Assembly: GCA_029561145.1 (NCBI GenBank)
Contig: JAKQJM010000061.1
Location: 105,493 to 169,492, forward strand
DNA from: Pseudomonadota bacterium
GTDB lineage: Bacteria > Pseudomonadota > Gammaproteobacteria > Xanthomonadales > Rhodanobacteraceae
DNA length: 64,000 nucleotides
Direction: 5' to 3'
Below the pieces are notes generated by a model, which did no database searches, had not been told where the DNA came from, and saw nothing but the letters and a program-made list of their open reading frames with translations. Below, in pieces: positions 38,230 to 45,894 of the stretch; the stretch's first letter is position 1, and every line of letters begins with the position of its first letter. Both the position numbers and the translations under genes were made by a program.

Positions 38230-39489
38230 TCAGTTCTTGCCGAACGGCTTGCGCAGACGCTTGAACAGCGAAGACATCCTGCCTTCGTCCTCGGGCTCGG
38301 CGTGACGTGGCGGTCGCGGCGTCCAGCTCAGGCAGCCGATCGCATCGTAGGCGTTGACCACCGCGAATACCTTGTCCATCGTCGTCCCGCAGGACGCGGC
38401 GATCTCATGCAGGCGCGCCGGCTGCATCATCGCGGCCGATATCCGCGAGTACTGCGGATAGTCGCGCGCGATCTCGATCCAGCGCTTGAGTTCGTAGGTC
38501 CCACCGGGATCGAGGTGCGCTGCAAGCTTTCCTTCGGAATGCAGCAGCACATCGAGCCAGACCAGCTTCTGATAGGGCTGCGCAGGTTGCGTATCGCGGA
38601 TCTCGGCGAACTCGGCCGTCGTCAACCGGCGCCAGTCACTGCGGCGCGGCGATTGGCGGCAATACACTTCGAGCTCGGCCAGGGTCTGCGCGCTGTGATA
38701 GACCTTGTTCTTCGGATCGACCGTGAGAATGCCGGCGTCGGGCCAGGCGATCTGCACGGGCCCGCCGAGCAGGTTGCCTTCGAGATATTCGCGCAGACGA
38801 TGGGCTGCGTTCGCTTGAGGGTCCGCCCGCTTTGCGGTCGGTGAGCGCTCCGCCCTGGAGGTTGCCAGCGGGTCCCCCAGTGTCTCGCGCTCGCGCTCGG
38901 CGCGCGCCTCGCTGCGCCGGGTTTGTTCTCCACTCGCCTCGAGACTGGTCGATCCATCGAATCGTGCCGGCTCGAGGTTGGCAAAAGGATCGGCGAGAGG
39001 ATTTCCGCGGATCATCTCGTCGAGCCCCTGGGCGACATCGACGCCGCCGAACCTGCGCTCGCTCGGCACATCGCCGTCAAACGGCAGACTGGAGTCACCC
39101 AGCAGCAATCCGGCATCGCGCAGGCTCGCCTCGAGAAAATCCTCGCCGGGCATCGGTTTCGACGACAACATCATCGTCGTGCCGCTGGCATCCTCAAGAA
39201 CCTGGATGACATTCTCGACCTGGAATGGCCGGCGCAACGCGGGCTCGCCATCAGTCGTGGCATCGGCAGCGCAGACGACCGCGACGCGCATGCCGGAAAC
39301 CCGGCCGCGCGCCAAGGCCATCTGTCCGGCGAACACCGACGTGTCGACGACCAGCAGGTCGGCACTGGTGTCGGAACCCCAGCGCCACGCATGCTGCAGA
39401 CTGCTGGCGGCCTTGCGCATCAACAGGCGCAGATGGGCCACATCCTCGTCGGAGACACCTACCGCCGCAATGATTTTTTCGCTTGCCAA
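38230..39489 (-). CDS. Protein of unknown function with receiver-like N-terminus
   Basis: I do not recognise this 419-aa protein. The first ~115 residues alternate strands and helices like a response-regulator receiver: IIAAVGVSD, LLVVDTSVFAG, MRVAVVCAA, then RRPFQVENVIQVL resembling the KPF element, but the acidic pocket is missing. Residues ~115-240 are charged and low-complexity. The C-terminal part (REYLEGNLLGGPVQIAWP onward) contains conserved-looking helices and ends in Arg/Lys-rich RLRKPFGKN. The start is TTG 39489, supported by GAGG 5 nt upstream. There are no transmembrane segments. It converges on the M19-like gene with a 5-nt gap. Confidence 0.75.
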   Translation of the reverse strand: MASEKIIAAVGVSDEDVAHLRLLMRKAASSLQHAWRWGSDTSADLLVVDTSVFAGQMALARGRVSGMRVAVVCAADATTDGEPALRRPFQVENVIQVLEDASGTTMMLSSKPMPGEDFLEASLRDAGLLLGDSSLPFDGDVPSERRFGGVDVAQGLDEMIRGNPLADPFANLEPARFDGSTSLEASGEQTRRSEARAERERETLGDPLATSRAERSPTAKRADPQANAAHRLREYLEGNLLGGPVQIAWPDAGILTVDPKNKVYHSAQTLAELEVYCRQSPRRSDWRRLTTAEFAEIRDTQPAQPYQKLVWLDVLLHSEGKLAAHLDPGGTYELKRWIEIARDYPQYSRISAAMMQPARLHEIAASCGTTMDKVFAVVNAYDAIGCLSWTPRPPRHAEPEDEGRMSSLFKRLRKPFGKN

Positions 39490-39618
39490 ACTGACCTCGC
39501 CGACTCGATTGCTGGCCGTCCGATCCCTGCTGCCCCGACGGGCGACGCAACGTCGAGCCGACTCCTGCGCTAGCGTGCGGCTTTGCTTCGATCAATGCAA
39601 TCTGTTCACGCCAGGCGT

Positions 39619-40119
39619 TCAGGTTGTCCCGTTTTTCGACCGATCGACCGGCTTGCGTTTGGGCTTCAGCATCGTGCCGATACAACGGGCGTGGCCGCAG
39701 CGACATTCCCAGATCTTCTTGAGCCGCGGGGTCAGGCGTTCGCCAAGGCTGATGCCGTAGTCGTAGGTCAATTCCTCGCCTGCGGCGATCTCGCGCAGGG
39801 ATTCGATCAGCACGCGATCCTCACGACGCCTGCCCTGCTGGTTTTCCTCGACGACGGCGCGACAGTTCGGCACACAACTGTGGTTGATCCAGCGGGCGAC
39901 GTTGCCCTCGAAATTGGCATCGATCACGTATCGCTCATTGAGCGTGAACAGAAAGGTGTGGCCGGTGTCGGTCGTGCCGTCATACATGCGATCGGCCTGT
40001 GCATGGGTAAGCAGGCGCCCGCGATACTCGACGAGTTCGGTCTTTGCCGGGATGGTGGCGACGGCGAACACGCCGTTGCCATGGATGGGTGAGCGACGCT
40101 GCTTGAAGAGTCGGGACAT
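39619..40119 (-). CDS. SET-domain protein lysine methyltransferase with post-SET motif
   Basis: This 166-aa bacterial SET protein should transfer methyl groups from S-adenosylmethionine to a lysine. The SAM/pseudoknot motif NHSCVPNC occupies residues 79-86, with ELTYDYG near 116-122 and a post-SET zinc motif CRCGHARC (139-146). The N-terminus has the SPIHGNGVFA start of the SET fold. Such proteins occur in eukaryotes and in scattered bacteria, including Xanthomonadaceae; target proteins are unknown. It is divergent from the RNase T2 gene. A second, smaller SET protein lies at 43870. Confidence 0.92.
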   Translation of the reverse strand: MSRLFKQRRSPIHGNGVFAVATIPAKTELVEYRGRLLTHAQADRMYDGTTDTGHTFLFTLNERYVIDANFEGNVARWINHSCVPNCRAVVEENQQGRRREDRVLIESLREIAAGEELTYDYGISLGERLTPRLKKIWECRCGHARCIGTMLKPKRKPVDRSKNGTT

Positions 40120-40246
40120 GGGCACGAATTGTGGGAGCGACAGCCGTCCATCATAGCGATTCCCGGCCACCCTGTTCACTGCAAATGGATGTCGCCGGAT
40201 CGCGTTCCTGATAGCGTCGCCCTGCATCCCTGCATGGAGTCCCGTG

Positions 40247-40942
40247 ATGCTTACGCAACGCGCCCGCAGAAACATCGTTGCCGTCATCGTCCTGATCGCT
40301 GCCGGCGCGTATGCCTTGCTCGAACGCGACGGCCACTCCGGTGCCGGCCAGACCGGATCGGCGCGTGGCCAGCAGCCTGCCGGATTCGACTACTACCTGA
40401 TCGCCCTGTCCTGGTCGCCGACCTGGTGCGAGAGCAACCCCGATGATGTAGAGCAATGCGGGCGGCGTGGCTACGGCTTCGTCCTGCATGGCCTGTGGCC
40501 GCAATACGAGCGCGGCGGCGGCCCAAGGGATTGCGCAACGTCGCAACGTCCGGACTCGGGCACGATCTCGAGGACGCTGGCCTTCATGCCGAGCCGAGGC
40601 CTGATCGCGCATGAATGGAGCGCACACGGAAGCTGTTCGGGGCTTGCCCCCGAACCGTACTTCAGCCTGGCCGATCGTGCCTACGCCACGATCCGCGTTC
40701 CGCCACAACTGACGCCCGCCTCGAAACCCGGATCGATGACGGCAGAGGACGTGCGGCAAGCCTTCGTCGATGCCAATCCCGGCTTGACCCGCGACATGCT
40801 CGGAGTGAGTTGCCACGGACGCGATCTCGGCGAAGTGCGGATCTGCGTCGACAACGACATGCAACCGCGCCGCTGCGGCCGCGGCGTACGCATGAGCTGC
40901 CCGAACAACACGGCGCTGCGCATCCCTCTGATCCGCAACTGA
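40247..40942 (+). CDS. rna: Ribonuclease T2 family protein (RNase I type)
   Basis: This 231-aa endoribonuclease of the T2 family has both active-site segments: CAS I FVLHGLWPQY (His81) and CAS II HEWSAHGSC (His122, Glu123, His127). The N-terminal hydrophobic stretch IVAVIVLIAAGAYALL is an uncleaved anchor or signal peptide, placing the enzyme in the periplasm. At least six Cys are suited to disulfides. Start ATG 40247 is preceded by an overlapping GTG at 40244. It cleaves RNA with little base specificity in known relatives. Confidence 0.92.
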   Translation: MLTQRARRNIVAVIVLIAAGAYALLERDGHSGAGQTGSARGQQPAGFDYYLIALSWSPTWCESNPDDVEQCGRRGYGFVLHGLWPQYERGGGPRDCATSQRPDSGTISRTLAFMPSRGLIAHEWSAHGSCSGLAPEPYFSLADRAYATIRVPPQLTPASKPGSMTAEDVRQAFVDANPGLTRDMLGVSCHGRDLGEVRICVDNDMQPRRCGRGVRMSCPNNTALRIPLIRN

Positions 40943-40980
40943 TCGGGCCTGAGGACAGTATCAATTCAACGGCACAATCC

Positions 40981-41021
40981 CTTCTCGCGCTGGCGGGAGA
41001 AGGTCCCGAAGGGAGATGAGG
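40981..41021 (+). repeat. REP-like palindromic unit A
   Basis: CTTCTCGCGCTGGCGGGAGAAG (one mismatch palindrome) at 40981-41002 is followed by GATGAGG at 41015-41021. It forms an inverted pair with unit B at 41070-41111. Confidence 0.6.
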
Positions 41022-41069
41022 ACGGCGCTCTTGATTCGCCAGGTTTCACATCGTGCTTCGTGGTTCCAC

Positions 41070-41111
41070 CCTCATCAGCCTGTCGGCAGCTTCTCCCGCC
41101 AGCGGGAGAAG
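41070..41111 (-). repeat. REP-like palindromic unit B (inverted)
   Basis: The minus strand carries the palindrome CTTCTCCCGC-TG-GCGGGAGAAG (41111-41090) then a GATGAGG tail (41076-41070), the same order as unit A. The two units are 48 nt apart in opposite orientation, as in BIME-like REP doublets, between the RNase T2 gene and the convergent GNAT gene. Confidence 0.6.
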
Positions 41112-41190
41112 CGCTGGGTCGATACATCTTGGGGGCCGAACCAATAGACGTGTGCGGCTCTATCCACGGTCCGCAGGAAACGGCGGTCGC

Positions 41191-41634
41191 TCAAACCGGC
41201 TTGCCGAAAAGGACCTGGGTCTTGATGCGCGAAAACCCCTCGCGTTCGTAGAAGCGATGGGCCGACTCGCGGATCGTGTTGCTGCGCACGCGCAACTCCG
41301 CACGCCCCTGTGCACGCGCCCAATCCGCTGCCGCTATTGCGAGGCGCTTGCCGATGCCTTGCCCGCGTACGGCCTCATCGACGACGAGTCCGGCGATTTC
41401 GGCCCCGGCGGGTCCGGTCAGGGAAAACGTCGACATCACCATGATCCAGCCGCAGACATCGCCTTGCTGCTCGGCGATGAACACCGACGCATCGGCGCGG
41501 CTGCGAATCAGCTCGAGACGGCTGAGGATTTCCGCGCCAGTCGACGCATAACCCAGTTGGGTGGCGAGCTCGGCGATGCGCGCCGCATCGCCATCGCCCG
41601 CTTCACGCACGATCGCTTCGCCACGCGTTGCCAT
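41191..41634 (-). CDS. GNAT-family N-acetyltransferase
   Basis: This 147-aa acetyltransferase uses acetyl-CoA on an unknown acceptor. The acetyl-CoA motif VDEAVRGQGIGKRLAIAA is intact, with the C-terminal AELRVRSNTIRESAHRFYEREGF characteristic of GNATs. The ATG at 41634 (MATRGEAIVREA) gives the usual N-terminus. It lies 10 nt downstream of the M20 peptidase gene, so the two are co-transcribed. The acceptor is unknown. Confidence 0.9.
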   Translation of the reverse strand: MATRGEAIVREAGDGDAARIAELATQLGYASTGAEILSRLELIRSRADASVFIAEQQGDVCGWIMVMSTFSLTGPAGAEIAGLVVDEAVRGQGIGKRLAIAAADWARAQGRAELRVRSNTIRESAHRFYEREGFSRIKTQVLFGKPV

Positions 41635-41644
41635 CGCCCGGGAT

Positions 41645-43123
41645 TCAGCAGCAGCCATCCCCGCCCTTGACGGTATGCGCATGCGTCGCAGCGATGCCCT
41701 GGGTCAAGCCCTTGCCACTCGCCACATGATGATCGGCAATCACTTTCGCCACGCACGCGCTGACGCGCTTGCCCGTCGGGATGTGCAGGAACTCGTTCGG
41801 TCCATGCGCATTCGAATGCGGACCGAGCACGCCGGTGATGAGGAACTGCGCGCCCGGAAATTTCTCGCCCAGCATGCCCATGAACGGAATCGAGCCGCCT
41901 TCACCCATGTAGGCCGGTGGCGGTCCGAAAAAGGTGCGCGACGCTGCATCGACCGATTGCTCGAGCCATGGCGAAAGCGCCGGCGCATCCCATCCACTGC
42001 CCGCCTTTTCGAGATTGAACACGACCGACGCACCGTAGGGCGGATCGGCTTCGAGCAGTTGCTTGAGGAATTCGCCGCTCTTCACGGCATCGGACGACGG
42101 TGGCAGGCGCAGGCTCAACTTCACGGACGTGAACGGTCGCAACACATTGCCGGCCGAGTCGAGCGCAGGCAGGCCATTCACGCCGGTGATCGACAGGGCC
42201 GGACGCCAGGTCCGGTTGAGCACGAGCTCGGTCAGGTCATGCGTGGTTGGCTGCATGCCCTTGTGCAGCGGGAACTTCGAATAGACCGCATCGCCGAGCA
42301 CCTCGGCGCCGCGCCTGGCCTGATCCCTGCGCTGGGCCGGGATATCCACGTGCAATTCCTTGGGCTTGATCTCGCCGGTGTTCTCGTCTTCGAGGCGCGA
42401 CAGGACCTGGCGCAAAATGCGGAAGCTCGAGGCGACCACGCCCGAGGCATCGCCCGAATGGACGCCCTCGTCGAGCACGGTGACCGTGAGATTGCCGCCG
42501 GTCATGCCGCGCAGCGATGTGGTCAGCCACATCTGGTCATAGTTGCCGCAACCGGAATCGAGGCAGACGATCAGGGACGGCTTGCCGATGCGTGCAGCCA
42601 GATGATCGACGTAGTACGGCAAGTCGTAACTGCCCGACTCCTCGCAGGCCTCGATCATCACCACGCAGCGCGAATGCGGGATGTTCTGCGCCTGCAGGGC
42701 CAGGATGGCAGCCAGCGAACCGAAGATCGCATAGCCGTCATCGGCGCCGCCACGGCCGTAAAGGCGGTCGCCTTCGATCACCGGCTGCCACGGTCCCAGG
42801 TGGTCGGACCAGCCGGTCATTTCGGGCTGCTTGTCGAGATGACCGTAGAGCAGGATGCAGTCATCGCCCTGCCCCGGGATCTCGATGAAGATCAACGGCG
42901 TGCGCCCGGCAAGGCGGACCACCTCGATCTGCATGCCCGGAATCGGCTGCGCGCGCGCCCAGGCCTCCATCAATGCGACGGCCTTGTCCATGTAACCGTG
43001 CTCCGCCCACTTCGCATCGAACATCGGCGACTTGTTGGGAATGCGGATGTAGTCGACCAGTTGCGGAACGATCTGCGCGTCCCAGAGTTCGCCGACGAAT
43101 GTGCTGATAGCGCCCGAATCCAT
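41645..43123 (-). CDS. M20-family metallopeptidase
   Basis: This 492-aa dinuclear-zinc peptidase of the M20 family (dipeptidase/carnosinase-like) is probably cytoplasmic, as no signal peptide is present. Metal sites: His and Asp in LLYGHLDKQP, bridging Asp in GRGGADDGYAI, catalytic Glu pair in IEACEESGS, Asp in VCLDSGCGNYD, final His in PHSNAHGPNEFLH. The lid/dimerisation domain sits in the middle (GGNLTVTVLDEGVHSGDASG). The length fits the CNDP-like subgroup. It is first gene of a unit with the GNAT gene. Confidence 0.93.
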   Translation of the reverse strand: MDSGAISTFVGELWDAQIVPQLVDYIRIPNKSPMFDAKWAEHGYMDKAVALMEAWARAQPIPGMQIEVVRLAGRTPLIFIEIPGQGDDCILLYGHLDKQPEMTGWSDHLGPWQPVIEGDRLYGRGGADDGYAIFGSLAAILALQAQNIPHSRCVVMIEACEESGSYDLPYYVDHLAARIGKPSLIVCLDSGCGNYDQMWLTTSLRGMTGGNLTVTVLDEGVHSGDASGVVASSFRILRQVLSRLEDENTGEIKPKELHVDIPAQRRDQARRGAEVLGDAVYSKFPLHKGMQPTTHDLTELVLNRTWRPALSITGVNGLPALDSAGNVLRPFTSVKLSLRLPPSSDAVKSGEFLKQLLEADPPYGASVVFNLEKAGSGWDAPALSPWLEQSVDAASRTFFGPPPAYMGEGGSIPFMGMLGEKFPGAQFLITGVLGPHSNAHGPNEFLHIPTGKRVSACVAKVIADHHVASGKGLTQGIAATHAHTVKGGDGCC

Positions 43124-43347
43124 GATGGTTCCCGTTGGTACGCGCTGCGCATCGCAGCGGAACTGACGATTCTAGCGCCTCCGCGGCCATGCCCGAATGT
43201 GCTGTAGGAAAAGTACTACGCAGGGCCGCTGGCGCGACCTACGCCAGGCTGCGGCGGATTGCCATCCCCACGTGGAAAGGATCGGCGGAGACTTTGTTCA
43301 CCGGGGACACAAGGACCCGGCCCCAACCAAAACCAAGGAGCACTGCC

Positions 43348-43689
43348 ATGAACTTCAAGTCCGCACTCGCCAGCCTCGTCCTCTCGCTCGCCCTCGCCCT
43401 GCCGGCATTTGCCGCCGAGCCGGTCGACATCAACAGCGCCGACGCAAAGACACTCGCCGAAGGCCTCAACGGTGTCGGCATGAGCAAGGCCGAAGCGATT
43501 GTCGAATACCGTGACGAGCACGGCCCGTTCACCAGCGCCGAGGATCTGGCCCTGGTCAAGGGCATCGGCGACAAGACCGTCGAAAAGAACCTCGACAACA
43601 TCGTTGTCGGTGGCAGCAAGGCCAAGTCGAAGGCGACCGCAAACCGCGCACCCGCAAAGGCCAAGGCCGAAGCTTCCGCCGCCGAATGA
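43348..43689 (+). CDS. comEA: ComEA-like helix-hairpin-helix protein
   Basis: This 113-aa secreted protein has a signal peptide (LASLVLSLALALPAFA) and one helix-hairpin-helix DNA-binding unit (DINSADAKTLAEGLNGVG then EYRDEHGPFTSAEDLALVKG). ComEA-type proteins bind DNA in the periplasm for natural transformation; short versions like this are common in gammaproteobacteria. The tail is Lys/Ala-rich (KAKSKATANRAPAKAKAE), which may add DNA affinity. AAGGAG lies 7 nt before the ATG. A 15-bp terminator hairpin follows. In the 224 nt upstream a small repeat GTAG-GAAAAGTA-CTAC is seen at 43203-43218. Confidence 0.9.
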   Translation: MNFKSALASLVLSLALALPAFAAEPVDINSADAKTLAEGLNGVGMSKAEAIVEYRDEHGPFTSAEDLALVKGIGDKTVEKNLDNIVVGGSKAKSKATANRAPAKAKAEASAAE

Positions 43690-43700
43690 ACACGGCCGAT

Positions 43701-43735
43701 CGGGCTGCTGCGACCCCTCCGGTCGCAGCAGCCCG
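43701..43735 (+). terminator. Intrinsic-terminator-like hairpin after comEA
   Basis: A perfect 15-bp inverted repeat (CGGGCTGCTGCGACC / GGTCGCAGCAGCCCG, loop CCTCC) lies 11 nt after the comEA stop. The T-run is weak (ATTCAGG), but stem strength supports a terminator separating comEA from the SET-GNAT-hutD unit. Confidence 0.7.
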
Positions 43736-43869
43736 ATTCAGGTATCGAGGCTCCTGCGCCGCGCATTCAGCATGTCCTCGCACCCCCCGGCTCGCCCGTC
43801 GGGCGCCGCAAGAGCGTGCAGCCCTCCCGACCGGGCATGTTAGACTTCGCACCCCCCGTTGGTGCGCAC

Positions 43870-44331
43870 ATGATCCTTCCCCGCTACCACATCAGCCCGT
43901 CGAGGATTCCGGGCGCCGGCAAAGGCGTGTTCATCGACGAGCCGGCCGACAAGGGCAGCATCCTGATCGCACCCGATGCGATACCGCGCACCTGGACCTT
44001 CGGCGAGATCGAGGCGATGCCGGACGCGAAGGAGTTGCTCCCGGCCACCGTGCGCTGGTTCGAGAATCGCTATACGATCTCGACCGACTGGCCCGACGAA
44101 TGCTTCGTCAACCATTCCTTCGAACCCAGCGGGCTCTGGCATCTCGGATTCATCTTTGCAACAACCCGGCTCGATGCCGGCACTGAAATCACCGTCGATT
44201 ACCGCCACCTGCTCGCCCCGGGGCAGGAGGAAGATTTCCACGATGCGCAAAGCGGAAGGCCCATCGTCGGATTCACCTGGAATGAGAGTCTCAGAGCGTC
44301 CTCGCAGGCGTTGCTCGGACTCCTCGGCTGA
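43870..44331 (+). CDS. Small SET-domain protein
   Basis: This 153-aa protein has a compact SET domain: start RIPGAGKGVFIDEPADKG, motif VNHSFEPSG (81-88), and EITVDYRHLL carrying the Tyr near 111. The post-SET cysteines of the other SET protein are absent. It is expected to be a SAM-dependent lysine methyltransferase, with substrate unknown. The ATG at 43870 is preferred over upstream in-frame codons that extend into low-complexity sequence. It heads a three-gene unit with the next GNAT gene (9 nt gap) and hutD. Confidence 0.85.
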   Translation: MILPRYHISPSRIPGAGKGVFIDEPADKGSILIAPDAIPRTWTFGEIEAMPDAKELLPATVRWFENRYTISTDWPDECFVNHSFEPSGLWHLGFIFATTRLDAGTEITVDYRHLLAPGQEEDFHDAQSGRPIVGFTWNESLRASSQALLGLLG

Positions 44332-44340
44332 ACGAACATC

Positions 44341-44865
44341 ATGCTTGAGATCCCGGTCCTGATCACCGAGCGACTGCGCCTGACCGCGTTGTCCGAACGC
44401 CACTTCGAGCACTATTCGCAGATGCTGGCCGATGCGACCAGCACGAAATACGTCGGCGACGGCCAGCCCCTCGATCGCATGAACGCGTGGCGCTCGATGG
44501 CCATGCTGATTGGCCATTGGGCCCTGCGCGGATATGGCATGTGGGCGGTCGAGTTGAAGGACAGTGCCGAGTTCATCGGCCGGGTCGGCCTGCACAACCC
44601 GGAAGGCTGGCCCGATCTCGAAGTGGGCTGGATGCTGCGCCCCGAACACCGTCACAAGGGCTATGCGACCGAAGCCGGACGCGCGGTGCTGGCCCATGCC
44701 TTCAACCAGCTCGGCGCGGAACGCGCGATCAGCCTGATCCGCACCGAGAACACCGAGTCGGAACGCGTTGCCCGCCGGCTGGGCGGACGCCAGTCGACGA
44801 CGATCGACTTTCTCGGCAGCGCGACCCTTGTCTATACCTATCACCGTCCCGACGGCACGAACTGA
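44341..44865 (+). CDS. RimJ/RimL-like GNAT acetyltransferase
   Basis: This 174-aa acetyltransferase is of the acetyltransf_3 type. N-terminal ETERLRLTALSERH-like start (reads ITERLRLTALSE), the acetyl-CoA loop EVGWMLRPEHRHKGYATEA, and the C-terminal ISLIRTENTESERVARRLGG are family hallmarks. Relatives acetylate protein N-termini or small amines; the acceptor here is not known. It lies between the small SET gene and hutD in one direction with short gaps, so all three are probably co-transcribed. Confidence 0.9.
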   Translation: MLEIPVLITERLRLTALSERHFEHYSQMLADATSTKYVGDGQPLDRMNAWRSMAMLIGHWALRGYGMWAVELKDSAEFIGRVGLHNPEGWPDLEVGWMLRPEHRHKGYATEAGRAVLAHAFNQLGAERAISLIRTENTESERVARRLGGRQSTTIDFLGSATLVYTYHRPDGTN

Positions 44866-44881
44866 CGCAGGCTCTGCCGTG

Positions 44882-45496
44882 ATGCGCCTGTTGCGAGCGA
44901 GGGATTATCGACGCACCCGCTGGAAGAACGACGGCGGCTGGACCACCGAAATCGCCAGCGCGCAAATCCCCGGATCCGACACGGGCTTTCGCTGGCGCGT
45001 CAGCATCGCCGACATCGAGACCGACGGCCCGTTCTCGTCGTTTCCGGCGATCGAGCGCGACCTGCTCCTGCTCGCCGGCAACGGCATCGAGCTCGACATC
45101 AACGAAGCGGCGCCGCTGCGCCTGGACCAGCGATTCCAGCGCGTTCATTTCGCCGGCGAAGATCAGGTTCATTGTCGCCTGCTGGCCGGGCCGACCCGCG
45201 ACTTCAACGTCATGGCGCATCGCGATTCCGTCACCGCCGAAGTGCTCGCGCGTCCGCTCAACGGAACCATGCTGGTCTTCGTCGAACCCGCCTCCACCTG
45301 GTTGATCTATGTGTTCGCGGGCCAGGCGCGAGCACGCGGCGATCATCGTGTCGAAACCGCTGAAACCGGCGAGACGCTGTTGATCGAATCGTCGAGTGAC
45401 GCGCGCGAGCGCATAGTCATCGAAGGCGGCGGCGAACTCGTCCTCGTCAAATTCAGCGCTGCGGGCGATCCGGTCGAGTCGATCACGGCGGATTGA
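44882..45496 (+). CDS. hutD: HutD/Ves family protein
   Basis: This 204-aa cupin-like HutD/Ves family protein is encoded near histidine-utilisation genes in many bacteria and thought to bind formylglutamate or urocanate and tune the pathway. Family landmarks: RARDYRRTRWKNDGGWTTEI, FRWRVSIADIETDGPFSSFP and DLLLLAGNGIELDI. GTG 44879 is also possible. It lies 16 nt after the GNAT gene and converges on the Rieske-HAL-hisS unit. No hutU, hutI, hutG or hutC is present in the window. Confidence 0.9.
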   Translation: MRLLRARDYRRTRWKNDGGWTTEIASAQIPGSDTGFRWRVSIADIETDGPFSSFPAIERDLLLLAGNGIELDINEAAPLRLDQRFQRVHFAGEDQVHCRLLAGPTRDFNVMAHRDSVTAEVLARPLNGTMLVFVEPASTWLIYVFAGQARARGDHRVETAETGETLLIESSSDARERIVIEGGGELVLVKFSAAGDPVESITAD

Positions 45497-45510
45497 CCGG
45501 GGTTTTCGTT

Positions 45511-45528
45511 CCCGCGTTGGCTCGCGGG
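45511..45528. terminator. Hairpin between convergent hutD and Rieske ferredoxin genes
   Basis: CCCGCG-TTGGCT-CGCGGG is a 6-bp stem with 6-nt loop located between the convergent stop codons. On the minus strand it is followed by AACGAAAACC, with no T-run. A bidirectional terminator is plausible. Confidence 0.35.
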
Positions 45529-45579
45529 TCGCGCACCGATATCCCGCTTTCAGGCCCGCTCGGCCGGCACCGGCATCAC

Positions 45580-45894
45580 TCAGCGATCATCGCGCGAGTA
45601 GACCCAGCCGTCCTCGATCTTGACCGGAAACTTCGCGGTCGGCTCGTAGGCCGGCGGACACAGCGCGGCGCCGGTGCGCACGTCGAAGCGCGCGCCGTGG
45701 CGCGGGCACTCGACTTCGTAACCCACGACCGGACCGCCGGTCAGCTCGCTGCCATCGTGCGTGCAGATATCCTCGATCGCATAGACCTCGCCGTCGACAT
45801 TGAACACCGCAATCGGCGTATCGCCATCCCAGCCGGTCTGGCATTCACCAGGCAACAACTCGGCCAGGTGGCAGATTCGTACCCAGTTGCTCAT
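45580..45894 (-). CDS. Rieske 2Fe-2S ferredoxin (non-heme oxygenase-type)
   Basis: This 104-aa electron carrier has the Rieske motifs CTHDGSELTGG and CPRHGARFDVRTG, giving two Cys and two His ligands. It resembles ferredoxin subunits of multicomponent aromatic oxygenases and stand-alone Rieske proteins near suf genes. The ATG at 45894 overlaps the HAL stop by 4 nt (ATGA), so translation is coupled to HAL. No oxygenase subunit is adjacent. Its redox partner is unknown. The Rieske oxygenase at 61155 is too distant to infer pairing. Confidence 0.9.
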   Translation of the reverse strand: MSNWVRICHLAELLPGECQTGWDGDTPIAVFNVDGEVYAIEDICTHDGSELTGGPVVGYEVECPRHGARFDVRTGAALCPPAYEPTAKFPVKIEDGWVYSRDDR

